Assembly (NCBI GenBank): GCA_030144725.1 | Contig: JASKMD010000010.1 | Coordinates: forward strand, 1,742,347-1,806,346 | DNA length: 64,000 nucleotides | From: Haematococcus lacustris | Taxonomy: Eukaryota; Chlorophyta; Chlorophyceae; Chlamydomonadales; Haematococcaceae | Direction of reading: 5' to 3' | Part shown: piece after piece, positions 10,370 to 20,374 of the stretch | Position numbering within the stretch: the first letter of the stretch is position 1 | Layout of the letters: every line of letters starts with the position of its first letter | Made by a program: the position numbers and the translations under genes | Notes under the pieces: model-generated | What the model was told of the DNA's origin: nothing | Seen by the model: the letters and a program-made list of their open reading frames with translations, nothing else | The model's database searches: none

Positions 10370-12946
10370 CCTGGTGGACCCACACCGCATGACCTGGAGC
10401 TTGGCATGGAGCTGGAACACAGCATGAAGCACAACATGGAGCTGGAGTTTGGCATGGAGCTGGAGCTGTTCAGCCCCACACAGCCCCACGCAGCAACCAC
10501 CTGCAGGGGTGCCATGCCCTCCTGTACTGCCTACCTCTCAGCCACCCCTCCCCTCCCTCTGGCGCAGCTCCAAGACAGCTCGGCACTTCCTGCAAAGCTT
10601 AGCAGGCCCAAACAGCCTTCAGCAACCCCACCATGCCCCTCACACCATGCCCCTCACACCATGCGCCTCACACCATGCCCCTCGCACCATGCCCCTCACA
10701 CCATGCCATGCCCCTCACACCATGCCATGCCCCTCCCTCACCTGAGGGCACCTCAGGGGCTGCCCAGGAAATCTCAACTTGGTGTCTGCCTCCTCCCACC
10801 CTCTTCGCATGGCAGGGATACAGTCGACAAGCCCCCTGTGAGCAGTAGACAGGATGTGGGTGAAGGTGAAGGTGAAGGTGAACGCCTAGCTGGGACCTAC
10901 CTGTGCTGTGGTGATTACTGTGTCCCCACTTTCGGGTGAAGCAGTGACGCTGTGGCTTCATTGACGACAGCGTGTAGGGAAAGGGTGAGAGTCCAACAAC
11001 TGCCGCCGCCGTGGCCGCCTCCACCACCGTAGCCGCCGCTGCAGCAGCAACAGCAGCAGACAGATACTGATGCAGTAGGAGGGGGTAAGAGAGACCCGTA
11101 GCTGACCGGTCCCCTTGGTGATCTCCCCTTGGTTAGGTACACTTAGGGTTCTAACCAACCTTGACCCACCCACCCACCCACCCACCCACGCACATGTTGA
11201 GTGTGACCCACCCACATCAAGCTTTGTTGACCGGCTCAGGCCGACCCAAGACCTTACCCTAGCCACCAATGGCTTCAGGCGAGCATTATATGCGCGAAAA
11301 CACACTCCATTGAGACTGAAAAGTCGAGATTCACCACACATTACACCCGGTCAGGTACACCCGGTCAGGTCTGAGTTTTCTGCCCGATCAACGCAAGCTA
11401 TTGCAGTACCCGCGGCTGCTCCACGACTGCGAACCAAGCATAGCGACGTGACGGGTCTCCTACGGTGTCTCCTCGACACCCTCTGGTGCAATCTTGTTTG
11501 CCGCTCTCTGGCTTGCTGCCTACTCCCCTGCCCCCTCCCCCCAGACTTAGCCGCCACCCCCACCCTCACCCCTGCTGCCTTTCATCAGGGCCTCCCAACC
11601 CCCTTGAAAAGGGGGTGTGTCCGTTTCACGCGGTTTATTTCTCGTACAGTTTGCGGATTGATCAACGAAGCACATCAGTATGTAGAGGGCTCGCTTGGCT
11701 ACACGCTACGGCTGTCCTGAGCGTCCATGACTATGTATATGATGCACTGCTTAGGCGTGAACCCGGCCTACATTTTATGGGCAGATATCACCATGCACGC
11801 CTCCTCCACCCTCGACCTTCTTAATGACGCCGTGATGAAGCAAACGCAAGTATGTGTGCAGTCGCGCTTTGTGTTGCGATGGCCGGTATCGCGAGTTTGA
11901 AACCTAAGAAGCTGAAATGCTTCTTTAACGCACCCACACCACTGCTGATGCTGCGTTTAGAACAGCCGCATATTTCTTAACATCTATTAGCTTTCACTCG
12001 TTATTTGTGTCGCTCGCGCTGTCAAGCGAGAGACGGAGTGGTTGTATGCTCTAGCGGTTCATTAAGACACTATGTGCACCCTTCACTTCTTGTTACAGTA
12101 GACTATGTGGCCTGATAGTCAAACTGACCGCGGGACTCTTCATACTTGAGCCTTTTCTGCTCGTTCCCCTGGTTATGTGCTTTGTTCGTTGTAGCTAGAG
12201 CATATGCGTAGGTGCGAAGCCTTCGTTGTGTCGCTACATCGTTTTGGGACATCACCACCGAGACATGTGCTTCGGTCCACGGTGCCATGACCTGCTGCAC
12301 TCCCTAGGCCTCTACACTCCCTAGGCCTCTAAACTCCATAGCAAGAGGCCCCTGGCACTAGAGTTTGTTAACGAACAGCAACTTTTGCTTTAGCATCAAT
12401 CCATGCCGTAGGTGCATGCCACAACGTGCATACCCCACTGGCTGGGTACAGTAGATGAGCAACAAGTATCTAAAGGCAAACATCTAGTAGGACTGCAAGC
12501 ACCCATCGCAGATGTGGTAGAGAACACCCTTCCCGAGCAACTGCAACTCTTGCCTTATGGCCACAACAAAGCCCCATACTAGCACCCCATGGCAGGGCAA
12601 GATCTGTACACTCCATAGTTAGGCCTGGTCTCTTGTCCATTAGCTACACGCCCATGGCAACAAAGCAGAGCCCTATGGCAACACCCTATGCCCGGTGGGG
12701 CTGCCACGCTCAGCAATGTGCTTCTGCACGGCCTTCTGCCAGCCTGCATGGTTGGGGAGCCAGCCGCAGCAGCTGGGCTAGGGCCGAAGCAGCGGACAGC
12801 TGCAGTCACACGGTAGAGCACAACCTTGCCGTGTGCAGGGATAGTGCAGCCGTCCAACTGCACGGCAGGGCGTTGCTCGCCTCAGCCAGACTGCAATCAC
12901 ATGGGCACACACAAGTAGTTTAGACTTTGCACACGTTCCTGCCTGC
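10370..12946. other. Intergenic DNA, no gene recognised
   Basis: Contains the 3' flank of the methyltransferase. Repeats seen: four GGCATGGAGCTGG-type units at 10402-10470, a 15-bp CCATGCCCCTCACAC array at 10630-10735, GGTGAAGGT copies at 10857-10880, a (CCCA)n run at 11164-11190, an exact 13-bp tandem ACACCCGGTCAGG at 11342-11370, and a CTCCCTAGGCCTCTA doublet at 12299-12330. From 11200 the GC content falls and the sequence looks like older unique DNA. Several 60-120 codon open frames exist but none shows a recognisable motif. Confidence 0.4.
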
Positions 12947-13228
12947 TGTAAAGTGCGCACCTCTGGAAGAGATTGCCGCTTCGCGTCGTCTGGGCTGTCT
13001 CGTGATACCTTCGCGGGACGCGGGTTACACGTGTAGAGTGAGATTTGGCAGGTAAAGACTAGCGACATTGCGTTCGTGAGTACAACTGGTTCGATTCCAG
13101 GGAGCCCCGTTCTAAGCTCTAGCCAGCAATACACCTCTGTAACCCAACACCCTAGTCGGAAGTCACCGCCTCGACTGACCGGCCTTCGAGCTTGTGTCAA
13201 AAGGTCATCTGACGTTGCACACGTTCCA
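12947..13228 (+). mobile_element. Solo LTR of the Ty3/gypsy-like family seen at 30.6 kb
   Basis: This 282-bp segment starts TGTAAAG and ends CACGTTCCA. It is flanked on both sides by the 5-bp direct repeat CCTGC (12942-12946 and 13229-13233), the footprint of LTR-element integration. It matches 30633-30931 nearly base for base apart from small differences (around 13007, 13125 and a 7-bp gap near the 3' end). That second copy sits directly upstream of a primer-binding-like site and a gag ORF, which identifies the repeat as an LTR. No internal element sequence is left here, as expected after LTR-LTR recombination. Confidence 0.8.
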
Positions 13229-13375
13229 CCTGCCTGCTGCCTGGCCATGTGACCCATGTGGCTTGGCCACCCCCCTCTAGTGTGTGGTGCTGCCAGCCCC
13301 CCATGTGAAGCGTGGCCATGTGTGAAGCTAACATCCTTGCAATGGCATGCCATGCCATGCCATGGCCCCTACCCC

Positions 13376-14227
13376 TTACCAACCTGTGTGGGCCTCGTGT
13401 ATGTAGGACTGGAGCAAGTCATGGTTGCGCCGGTGGGTGGTGGCGCTGGCCTGCCGGCCTGGATCAGCTCCAGGGAAAACAGCCCCAACGACAGCAGTGC
13501 ACAGGGTGCCCAACTGTTCTGCTGAGACGCCTGGGAGGCAGAGCAGGCGCTCACGGCTCAGGATGTACTCAGCTGTGTACCCCCCCGTGTGCGTGTCACG
13601 CTCCTGGTTGCGGGGGCTAGCCAGGCAGGTGGACTGGGTGGCTGGGTGGCAGGCTGGCTGCGTGGCTTGCTTGGTGCCTTGGCTGCTGAGTATGCCTCGC
13701 AAGAAGGGAAGTGACACCCTGGAGCGCATCAGGAGATTCCACTTGTCCTTGTGGTCCTTGCTGAAGCCCTTGTTGGCTGCAGCCACCTGTGCCCGCAGCT
13801 GCTCCAGCTTGATGTTGGTGGTGGTCAGCTGCTGCTTGGTGTGGGCCAGCTCAGTGCGGGCCGCTGCCAGGTCTTTTTGGGCGGCCTCCAGGGCAGCCGC
13901 TGTGTCAGTGAGTTGGGCTTGTGTGCCCTGCAGCTGCTGCAAGAACGCCTCCTCCAGCTGGGTGACCTGCTGCATAAACCCCAGCAGGTCTAACTCCCAC
14001 TGCTGGTCACGCTGACCAGCAGAGACCAGCAGGCTGCGGTGCCACTCCCTCAGCTGGCTGTACTGCTCCCGGGAGCTGAGAAGATCAGCATTGAGGGCTG
14101 CATGCGCAGCGGTGAGGGTTGCATGCGCAGCGGTGAGCTGCTCCATGCTCTGGGCTGCCTCATGCCGAGCCTTAGCCTTTGCCCCGTTGGCTCTGTTTGC
14201 TCTAGTTTGTTTTGGGACGCGTGGCAT
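13376..14227 (-). CDS. Hypothetical coiled-coil protein, single exon
   Basis: An uninterrupted minus-strand frame of about 283 codons from ATG at 14227. The start is basic (MPRVPKQTRANRANGAKAKA). Roughly residues 25-150 are a strongly heptad-like, Ala/Gln/Leu-rich coiled coil (TAAHATLTAAHAAL, VTQLEEAFLQQLQ, DTAAALEAAQKDLAAARTEL). It is followed by a globular-looking tail with HTGGYTAEYILSRERLLCLP. The codon pattern looks coding, and the opposite-strand frames here are shadows. No family recognised. The tail could be from an unclassified transposon protein: the ORF is intronless while neighbouring host genes are intron-rich. Confidence 0.5.
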   Translation of the reverse strand: MPRVPKQTRANRANGAKAKARHEAAQSMEQLTAAHATLTAAHAALNADLLSSREQYSQLREWHRSLLVSAGQRDQQWELDLLGFMQQVTQLEEAFLQQLQGTQAQLTDTAAALEAAQKDLAAARTELAHTKQQLTTTNIKLEQLRAQVAAANKGFSKDHKDKWNLLMRSRVSLPFLRGILSSQGTKQATQPACHPATQSTCLASPRNQERDTHTGGYTAEYILSRERLLCLPGVSAEQLGTLCTAVVGAVFPGADPGRQASATTHRRNHDLLQSYIHEAHTGW

Positions 14228-15694
14228 GTCAAGCAAAAGGGCAGTGAGGAGGGGCTGGGAGGTGGTGGTAGGCAGCTGGGCCTGCTAGGGTGGGCTGCTG
14301 GCAGGTACTGTGGGCAGCAAGCTATGTGGTGCTTGGGCACCTGCAATTGACACGCTAAGGCTCACTGAGCTTTGAGAGTAATATTGCTTCTTCTGTCACA
14401 GCTGAGCATATGAGTAGAGTAGTCTTTGAAAGTGCGGCCAGCACAAAAATAAGACATCTCTATGAGTTTTGGCTGGATTTTCTGACTGGCAGCAAAATCC
14501 TACCTGCTCAGCGGAGCCGCAGCTGAAGCTTGGATTAGCCATTTAGGTGTGCTGATGGTGTACTCGGAAACTCCTGCATCATCAGATGTTCGTCGGGTAA
14601 CCTGTGCTGGCGCAGGATGGTGGCAACTGCTGCGTGCACCTCACCTCGCGGGCTGGCAGCAGCGCCTATGCGTAGAGCACCAACAACACGCCTGCACTCC
14701 GCGATGTCTTGAGGGTGGCCGGCGGATCCCAACCACCCTGCCGACCACAATCGAAGCAGCTGCTGGTTGCTGCCGTAACTAGAGTCCGCGTTTAAGCCAT
14801 GCCGCGCGGGGCTAAAGCCATCGGCTTGCTCCCGGAGCAATCGGTCGCATGTGACGGTCTTACATGCCAAAACATCAGAGTTGGGAGGCCCTGAGCCTTT
14901 CACCCTCCCAGCCCATCCTGGGCCAGCGCTGCCCTCTCCCCTCACTGCCCTCCGGTGCACCGTTGACTGTCCATTGACGAAGCCAAGGCAAGGCAAGGCC
15001 ATCAACTACCCCCGCTTCACGTCCCAACCTCAGTCCAAAGACGAGGCAAATCCTGGGCAAGACGAGCGGACATTTGGCAAGATCCGTCCTTCCTTACATC
15101 GGAACACTTAGGAAACCCACACACACACACACTAGCCTTCCAAGAACCGCCTTTCCAACTGGTACCAACGCAACGTGACTGACAGGTGTGGTCATCAAGC
15201 GCAAGCTGCAGACCGGCTGCAGGTCCAAGGCAAGTCCATAACACCCGCCATGCAGCCACCAGTCGCACCGAAACTGACCAAGCAGCTCACGCAAGAACGG
15301 CAACAAGCATTAACTGCGAAAGCAATCCGCCGTCGCGAAACGGAACACACACAACGTACATGCGTCGCCTCCAACTCCGTCTTCAGCCCTCAAGGTCTTG
15401 ACATGCAAGTGTTGACGCCAAGCACGCAGCTGCAGAGTTCAGCCATTTTGACCGCAGCCATCGGCCGACGGTTTCAAACCCATGCAGCGGCGAGGAACCT
15501 AAACCAATGACGATGACATAAACGCTGCTCAGCAGCCTGGCTGACCCCCTTAGCACCTAGGAAGAATGCCGAGGTTGCCTCCCTGGCTGGGCCTTCTACC
15601 CTCCCCCCTCACCCCCACACCCCTCCCTAGTACTCCCGTGCTGTTCCCTTACCCTCCCCCTGCTGCCCCATCCCCTGCTGCCCCAGCCCGGCTG
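14228..15694. other. Intergenic DNA, no confident gene
   Basis: A minus-strand frame at about 14535-15000 has protein-like composition (CDRLLREQADGFSPARH, HAAVATILRQHRLPDEH) but lacks splice or family support, so I do not call it. 15112-15132 is a CA dinucleotide run. 15590-15690 is C-rich. Confidence 0.35.
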
Positions 15695-16368
15695 CTATGG
15701 CATGGCCGCCTGAGCGTAGCTGTAGAAGGCAGCGATGGGCGGCACTTCGTCGTTCCAGGCCAGGTGGGGCAGCTGCTGAGCCACCATCTGCCTTGGCCCC
15801 ATGTACTCAGTAAGCTGCAGGGCTTTGCCTGCACCGCCCCTCCCAGCCTCTGCAGGCTCTGGCCCGGCTGGACTGGCGGTGTGACGGCTGCTGGGCATGC
15901 TGGCAGCGGAAGCTGCCAGGAAGGTGGACACGCCCTGTGCAGAGTCTGGCAGCCCGAACTTGTAGGCCTCGCCCTTGTTGGCCACAGACTGCGTGGAAGG
16001 GGTGGAAGAGGTGGGGAGTAGGGGTTGGGTGCAAGGCAGGGAGGGTGGGGGGTAGGGGTGGGGTGGAGGGGAGGGGGAGAGGGTGGGGCGGAGGGGTGAG
16101 GGCCAGGGGAGGGGGTGAGGGTGAGGGGGGGACAGGGCAGCAGGAAAGGCACCTAGTGGGGAGGGGGGTCAGAAGCAGTAGAGGTGGTTGGCGAGGGGGG
16201 AGGGGGAGGGGGAGGGGAGGGGGAGGGGGGCAGGGGCAGGAGCAGGAGCAGGGGCAGGGGGGTCCAAGGTCACACCTTTGCAGTAATCTTGAAGCCTGCG
16301 TACTTGAAGCCATCCGGGCTCTTCTCCCTGCCCTCCAGGGCGGTGGCGTGCATGAAGTCAAACACCAC
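15695..16368 (-). CDS. 3' end of an unrecognised intron-containing gene, truncated by gap 1
   Basis: Two minus-strand exons with matching phase. The upstream one is 16368-16276 (acceptor CTGCAG, donor GTGTGA), reading VVFDFMHATALEGREK then SPDGFKYAGFKITAK. The terminal one is 15988-15695 (acceptor CGCAG), reading SVANKGEAYKFGLPDS then QGVSTFLAAS, a Pro/Ala-rich section and ending FYSYAQAAMP before TAG at 15697-15695. Both exons are phase 0 and have clean coding composition. The intron between them (15989-16275) is G/C-skewed simple sequence. Upstream exons would lie in or beyond the N gap. No family recognised. The relation to the gag/protease ORFs on the same strand beyond the gap is unknown. 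Confidence 0.5.
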
Positions 16369-16401
16369 CTGCAGCACGAAGTGCCGAATATCACACTTTT
16401 G

Positions 16402-16901
16402 NNNNNNNNNNNNNNNNNNNNNNNNNNNNNNNNNNNNNNNNNNNNNNNNNNNNNNNNNNNNNNNNNNNNNNNNNNNNNNNNNNNNNNNNNNNNNNNNNNN
16501 NNNNNNNNNNNNNNNNNNNNNNNNNNNNNNNNNNNNNNNNNNNNNNNNNNNNNNNNNNNNNNNNNNNNNNNNNNNNNNNNNNNNNNNNNNNNNNNNNNNN
16601 NNNNNNNNNNNNNNNNNNNNNNNNNNNNNNNNNNNNNNNNNNNNNNNNNNNNNNNNNNNNNNNNNNNNNNNNNNNNNNNNNNNNNNNNNNNNNNNNNNNN
16701 NNNNNNNNNNNNNNNNNNNNNNNNNNNNNNNNNNNNNNNNNNNNNNNNNNNNNNNNNNNNNNNNNNNNNNNNNNNNNNNNNNNNNNNNNNNNNNNNNNNN
16801 NNNNNNNNNNNNNNNNNNNNNNNNNNNNNNNNNNNNNNNNNNNNNNNNNNNNNNNNNNNNNNNNNNNNNNNNNNNNNNNNNNNNNNNNNNNNNNNNNNNN
16901 N
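16402..16901. other. Assembly gap 1 (500 N)
   Basis: Exactly 500 N, probably a fixed-size placeholder. It interrupts the aspartic-protease ORF and hides the sequence between it and the exon at 16276-16368. Confidence 0.99.
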
Positions 16902-17432
16902 TGCCACGACCTGAAAGCGGTGGCGTGACCTGGCAGCATAGGGTGTGCCCAAGGCAAGGCCCACCTCCACCACAGCCGCTCCTTGCGTTTGGAAGGCGGT
17001 CCCCCCGCTCTGGATGATGCGCTGCTGGGAGGGGAGGACCTCGAGCTTCAGCTGGCGGGCCAGGCTGGCGGTGATCAGCTGCGCGCCTGAGCCAGAGTCG
17101 AGCATGACGCCGGGTAGGGCATGGGGAGTACCGTGCCGGTCTAGGACACTGAGGCCTGCGCACACGCTGGGGTTGGCAGCAAAGGGGAGGGCACGCAGGC
17201 TGGAGGCCGGCTGGGCCGGGCCAGCAGCGGCAAGGGCAGCAGACTGCGGCACAGAGATGGGCTGCTGGGCTGCGGTGCCGGTGGCAGAAGCAACAGCCTG
17301 GGCGAGAGGTCGCTCTGCCCTCAGCTGAGCCATGTGGGCCTCCATGACAAGCAAGTTTTGCTGCAGGGTGGACACCTGTTGCACTAGGGTGCGCACAGTG
17401 TCCGTGATGTCAGCCTGACCCTCTAGCTGCAT
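16902..17432 (-). CDS. Retroelement aspartic protease (retropepsin-like), truncated by gap 1
   Basis: From ATG at 17432 the minus-strand frame encodes a short coiled coil (VRTLVQQVSTLQQNLLVME), an Ala/Pro-rich linker, then GVMLDSGSGAQLITASL, a retropepsin active-site motif with the canonical Asp-Ser-Gly, followed by VEVGLALGTPYA, before the N gap. Retropepsins of LTR elements process the Gag-Pol polyprotein. The ATG lies 10 nt before the end of the upstream gag frame (ATGCAGCTAG contains both the start and the gag stop), so expression probably needs reinitiation or a frameshift. Pol domains, if present, are in the gap. Confidence 0.75.
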
Positions 17433-19015
17433 GGGTACCTTGCTGCTGCTGCTGCTGTGCTGCTACTGCTGGTATCACGGGGTGCAGCACGTGAGGCGGG
17501 CAGGGCATGGGTGGTGGCACCGCCGGGCGCGAAGCTGAGTGGACGCTCAGCAGCAGCAGCTAGGGCAATGGCGTGGCGCATGGCATCAAAGGCAGTGCTG
17601 ACGCTGGTGATGGGCATGTTGGTGAGGCTGTGTAGGGCTGCGTCCTCATCCTCATCCTCACCCTCACCATCACCCACACCAGGCACGGCAGCGAGGGAGT
17701 GCGCAGGCCCGGGCTGACCCCATTGGGCGGGGCGCAGTTCAGGATGCTTGCTGAAGCACCGCTCCTCGGTGTGCCCGTCTTTGCCACAGTGGTCACAGCG
17801 TGGGCGACCCCGGGATGGCCCGCTTCTGGACTGCACGACGGTGTGAGCGCGCAGTGGCGGGGCAGCAGCAGGTGAGCGGGAAGCCATGAACAACCTGAAC
17901 TGCTCATACAGGGCCGGGTCAATGGGCTGCGAGCTGGCGGCTGCACCGTGGGAGTGGGGGTGGGCTGGAGTGGGGGCGGGCGCTGCCTGCGGCTGCGGTT
18001 GCTTGAGCAGGTGACATTCAGCAGTGCTGTGACTAGTCCAGCGCTGGTGACCCTCACACCAGGACAAGTGAGGTGCAGGAGGCCTGGTTGGTGCCGGAGG
18101 TGCACCCTGGGCGGTGAGGGCGCTGCCAAGCTGCTTGACTAGGCGTTGGGCTGCCTTGACGGCCGTGGGGTTACCTCCCTTTACTTGTCCCAACAGCTCA
18201 GCAGCGTTGACGCCCGCAGGTGCGTTGATCGGCTTCCCAGCTGCCTGCTCCAGCTGCAGCATGCCAATGAGCTCCTCATACACCTGGGTTGCGGCAGCTT
18301 CAGCGCGGCCAAGGGCAAGCTCAACCGAGTCTTGAGAGTGAGGAGGCTTGGGGAGCCGTGCATAGGTCACCTTGCTGCGCTGCACCAGGTGCTGGCCCTG
18401 GCTGTGGAGCACGTGACGAGGGTGGGGCATGAGGGCATGCAAAAACAGGTTGACAGCACAGAGGCGGCTGAGGTGACCCTCCTCAGCCATGCGCACCAAT
18501 TGAGGAGCCATGCGCGCCTTCAGCGAGCGCGGGGCCTCGGTGCGGCCGCTGTCACCCACATCGCCCAGCTGCACACCCTGGAAGTGCTGCTTCAGGAGCA
18601 CGGGGTCCGAGAGGTCGTCCCGCACGATGTCAAGGAACATGGCGATGCAGTAGTCCGCGTCCCAGGCCTGGTCGCTGGGAAGCTCCTCGTATCGACGCTG
18701 GTACTCCTGGACAACGGAGGGCTTGACAAAGCCGTCGGAAAAAGCCGCAGATGCGCGGCTAGGCAGCTTGCGGAGGACAAGCTGGAGGGCACTGCCGCCC
18801 CAGAGTTCCGCATCGTTGCACAAGACTTGGAGGGAGCTCTGGACGCACTGAAACGAGCGGTCCAGCTCATAGGGCAGCAGCACCGTGCCGGACGATGGCA
18901 GAGGGTGCTTGACGGGCGGCGCAGAGGGGCTGAAACGGCTTCCGATGGTGGGGCCGTTAACCGAACCGGCCGCGTCAGCTGCATAGGAAGATCCGTCCAC
19001 GGACATTGAACTCAT
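17423..19015 (-). CDS. Gag-like protein with CCHC zinc knuckle of an LTR retrotransposon
   Basis: A 530-codon minus-strand frame from ATG 19015 (MSSMSVDGSSYAADAAG). It has a helical N-terminal capsid-like half (ELDRSFQCVQSSLQVLCNDA, EEGHLSRLCAVNLFLHAL), a Pro/Ala-rich middle, and a zinc knuckle CDHCGKDGHTEERC (C-X2-C-X4-H-X4-C) near residue 430. Gag packages element RNA into virus-like particles. The frame is open for another 37 codons upstream but without ATG. It is followed by a -1-frame protease ORF with a 10-nt overlap. It resembles the ORF at 43871-47791 in order of domains and in the protease motif, so the two probably belong to one superfamily. Confidence 0.75.
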   Translation of the reverse strand: MSSMSVDGSSYAADAAGSVNGPTIGSRFSPSAPPVKHPLPSSGTVLLPYELDRSFQCVQSSLQVLCNDAELWGGSALQLVLRKLPSRASAAFSDGFVKPSVVQEYQRRYEELPSDQAWDADYCIAMFLDIVRDDLSDPVLLKQHFQGVQLGDVGDSGRTEAPRSLKARMAPQLVRMAEEGHLSRLCAVNLFLHALMPHPRHVLHSQGQHLVQRSKVTYARLPKPPHSQDSVELALGRAEAAATQVYEELIGMLQLEQAAGKPINAPAGVNAAELLGQVKGGNPTAVKAAQRLVKQLGSALTAQGAPPAPTRPPAPHLSWCEGHQRWTSHSTAECHLLKQPQPQAAPAPTPAHPHSHGAAASSQPIDPALYEQFRLFMASRSPAAAPPLRAHTVVQSRSGPSRGRPRCDHCGKDGHTEERCFSKHPELRPAQWGQPGPAHSLAAVPGVGDGEGEDEDEDAALHSLTNMPITSVSTAFDAMRHAIALAAAAERPLSFAPGGATTHALPASRAAPRDTSSSSTAAAAARYPCS

Positions 19016-20374
19016 ATGCCGCGCGGACCACTTAGCTTGAGATAGTCTGGGGTTTCGCCGCCCGAGCCGGCCCGGGTTGAGTGCGCCGGGAGCTGAGCAG
19101 ACAGGAAAGACGTGGGCTGATTCCACACGGTTCCCTCGTTACACTGGGGCTTGGGGAGTGCCTCTGCCGCTGACACAATGCGGGTGACGTGAGGTATCTC
19201 AAGCTGCCAAAGCAGCAACACAACAAGGCTCAAATACTGCAGTCCGGCACTATCCAAGCATCTCCCCATGCACTGAGTCAGCAAGACACGTCTCTGCTTG
19301 GCTCAGATCACAACCCAGATCGCAACTTAGGAAACCCCCAAGGGCAGTCGGCCACACTCAACACCTCAAATGCTCAGTTTAGGCTAAGGTCCATGTCATG
19401 GGGCAGAACCCCTCATCACACAATGTGTCTAGTCACGCCATGTGTTGTGACAGCTATGTTCGAACATGCGCCCGATCTTTAGCCGTTCTGCCAGCAGCAC
19501 ATGGACAGGGTTTCGGATGGTGCGTGGTGGGCTGGTGGCGGTGTGGTGTGGTGTGGTGTCCATTGCTGTAAGAACTAAGGCGGGGTCAACCCCTCAAGGT
19601 TTTTATCTACTGCAAGTGCAGGGTTGGCTGGCTTACATCTGGAAGTCAACGTGTGAGGAAGGGCACAGGGTACGGCGAGCGGTCAGGTGCACACGAGCAG
19701 GGGGAAGGGATAGGGAGATGGCAGCTTGAGGCACGAGGCTAGGAACAGGGGCGGGGGAGGGCAGGGCCGGGAATCCGCCTTCTAGGCAGGGGTGCGGCTT
19801 GCGATGGTAGGCTCATGTCTGGCTTGCTGACGCTTGCCGAGCTACTGCAAGGGTGGCTGTGCAGCACAAGCTGTGCACTGTACCTGGTGCACTCTTTAAC
19901 CTCAATAGAGTCGATGGATGGACTTGACAAGATCCGATGCCGCCGGAGAGGGATTCAGTGCCCAAAAATGCATTGTTTGCCAAACTGGTGAGCGCTCTCG
20001 CTGCATTCTTAGGTGACAGTTGTGCGCTGTGCCTAGGCGTCCGAGTGTTGCGGGCAGCGGAGCGTCGTCGCCGGAGAGTGAGAAAGGGCACCCATTTATT
20101 TAGGCACCCAACGAGTCTACGAACTAATTCATCCTACAATCACGATGTCTATGCAGTCTGAACACTCATCTGTTGACCATACGCCTAGCTGCGGCAGCAC
20201 TTGCTCCGACTATGGTAGCGACGCAGAGGATGTCCGCCCTGCGGCACCAGCAGACCACTCCAGTGCCGGCAGCAAGCACTTCCCAATAGCTCTAGTTCAC
20301 AAGGAAGCAAGCACGGGTTGCGGACAGAGTCACCCGATGACTTGCAGTGAAGGAAAGCAGGTCAGCGTAAGCGC
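19016..20374. other. Upstream region shared by the minus gag ORF and the plus TZF gene
   Basis: No confident gene. A 5' LTR for the minus-strand element would lie here, but I could not find its partner. A plus-strand open frame from ATG 20145 to about 20362 (MSMQSEHSSVDHTPSCGSTC) looks protein-like and may be a 5' exon of the TZF gene; the simplest donor there is out of phase with the next exon, so it is not joined. Confidence 0.35.

Noticed and set aside
12947..13228. SINE interpretation of the repeat pair at 12.9 and 30.6 kb (it contains GGTTCGATTCC)
   Set aside because: The 5-bp CCTGC duplication, TG...CA ends and the position directly before a primer site and gag support an LTR; the longer similarity of the flanks is explained by the LTR end plus the duplication.
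16902..17432. Minus frame running continuously from the protease ORF through the N gap to 15807
   Set aside because: The continuity is only through N bases; sequence after the gap in that frame is low-complexity intron, so the 541-codon ORF is not real.
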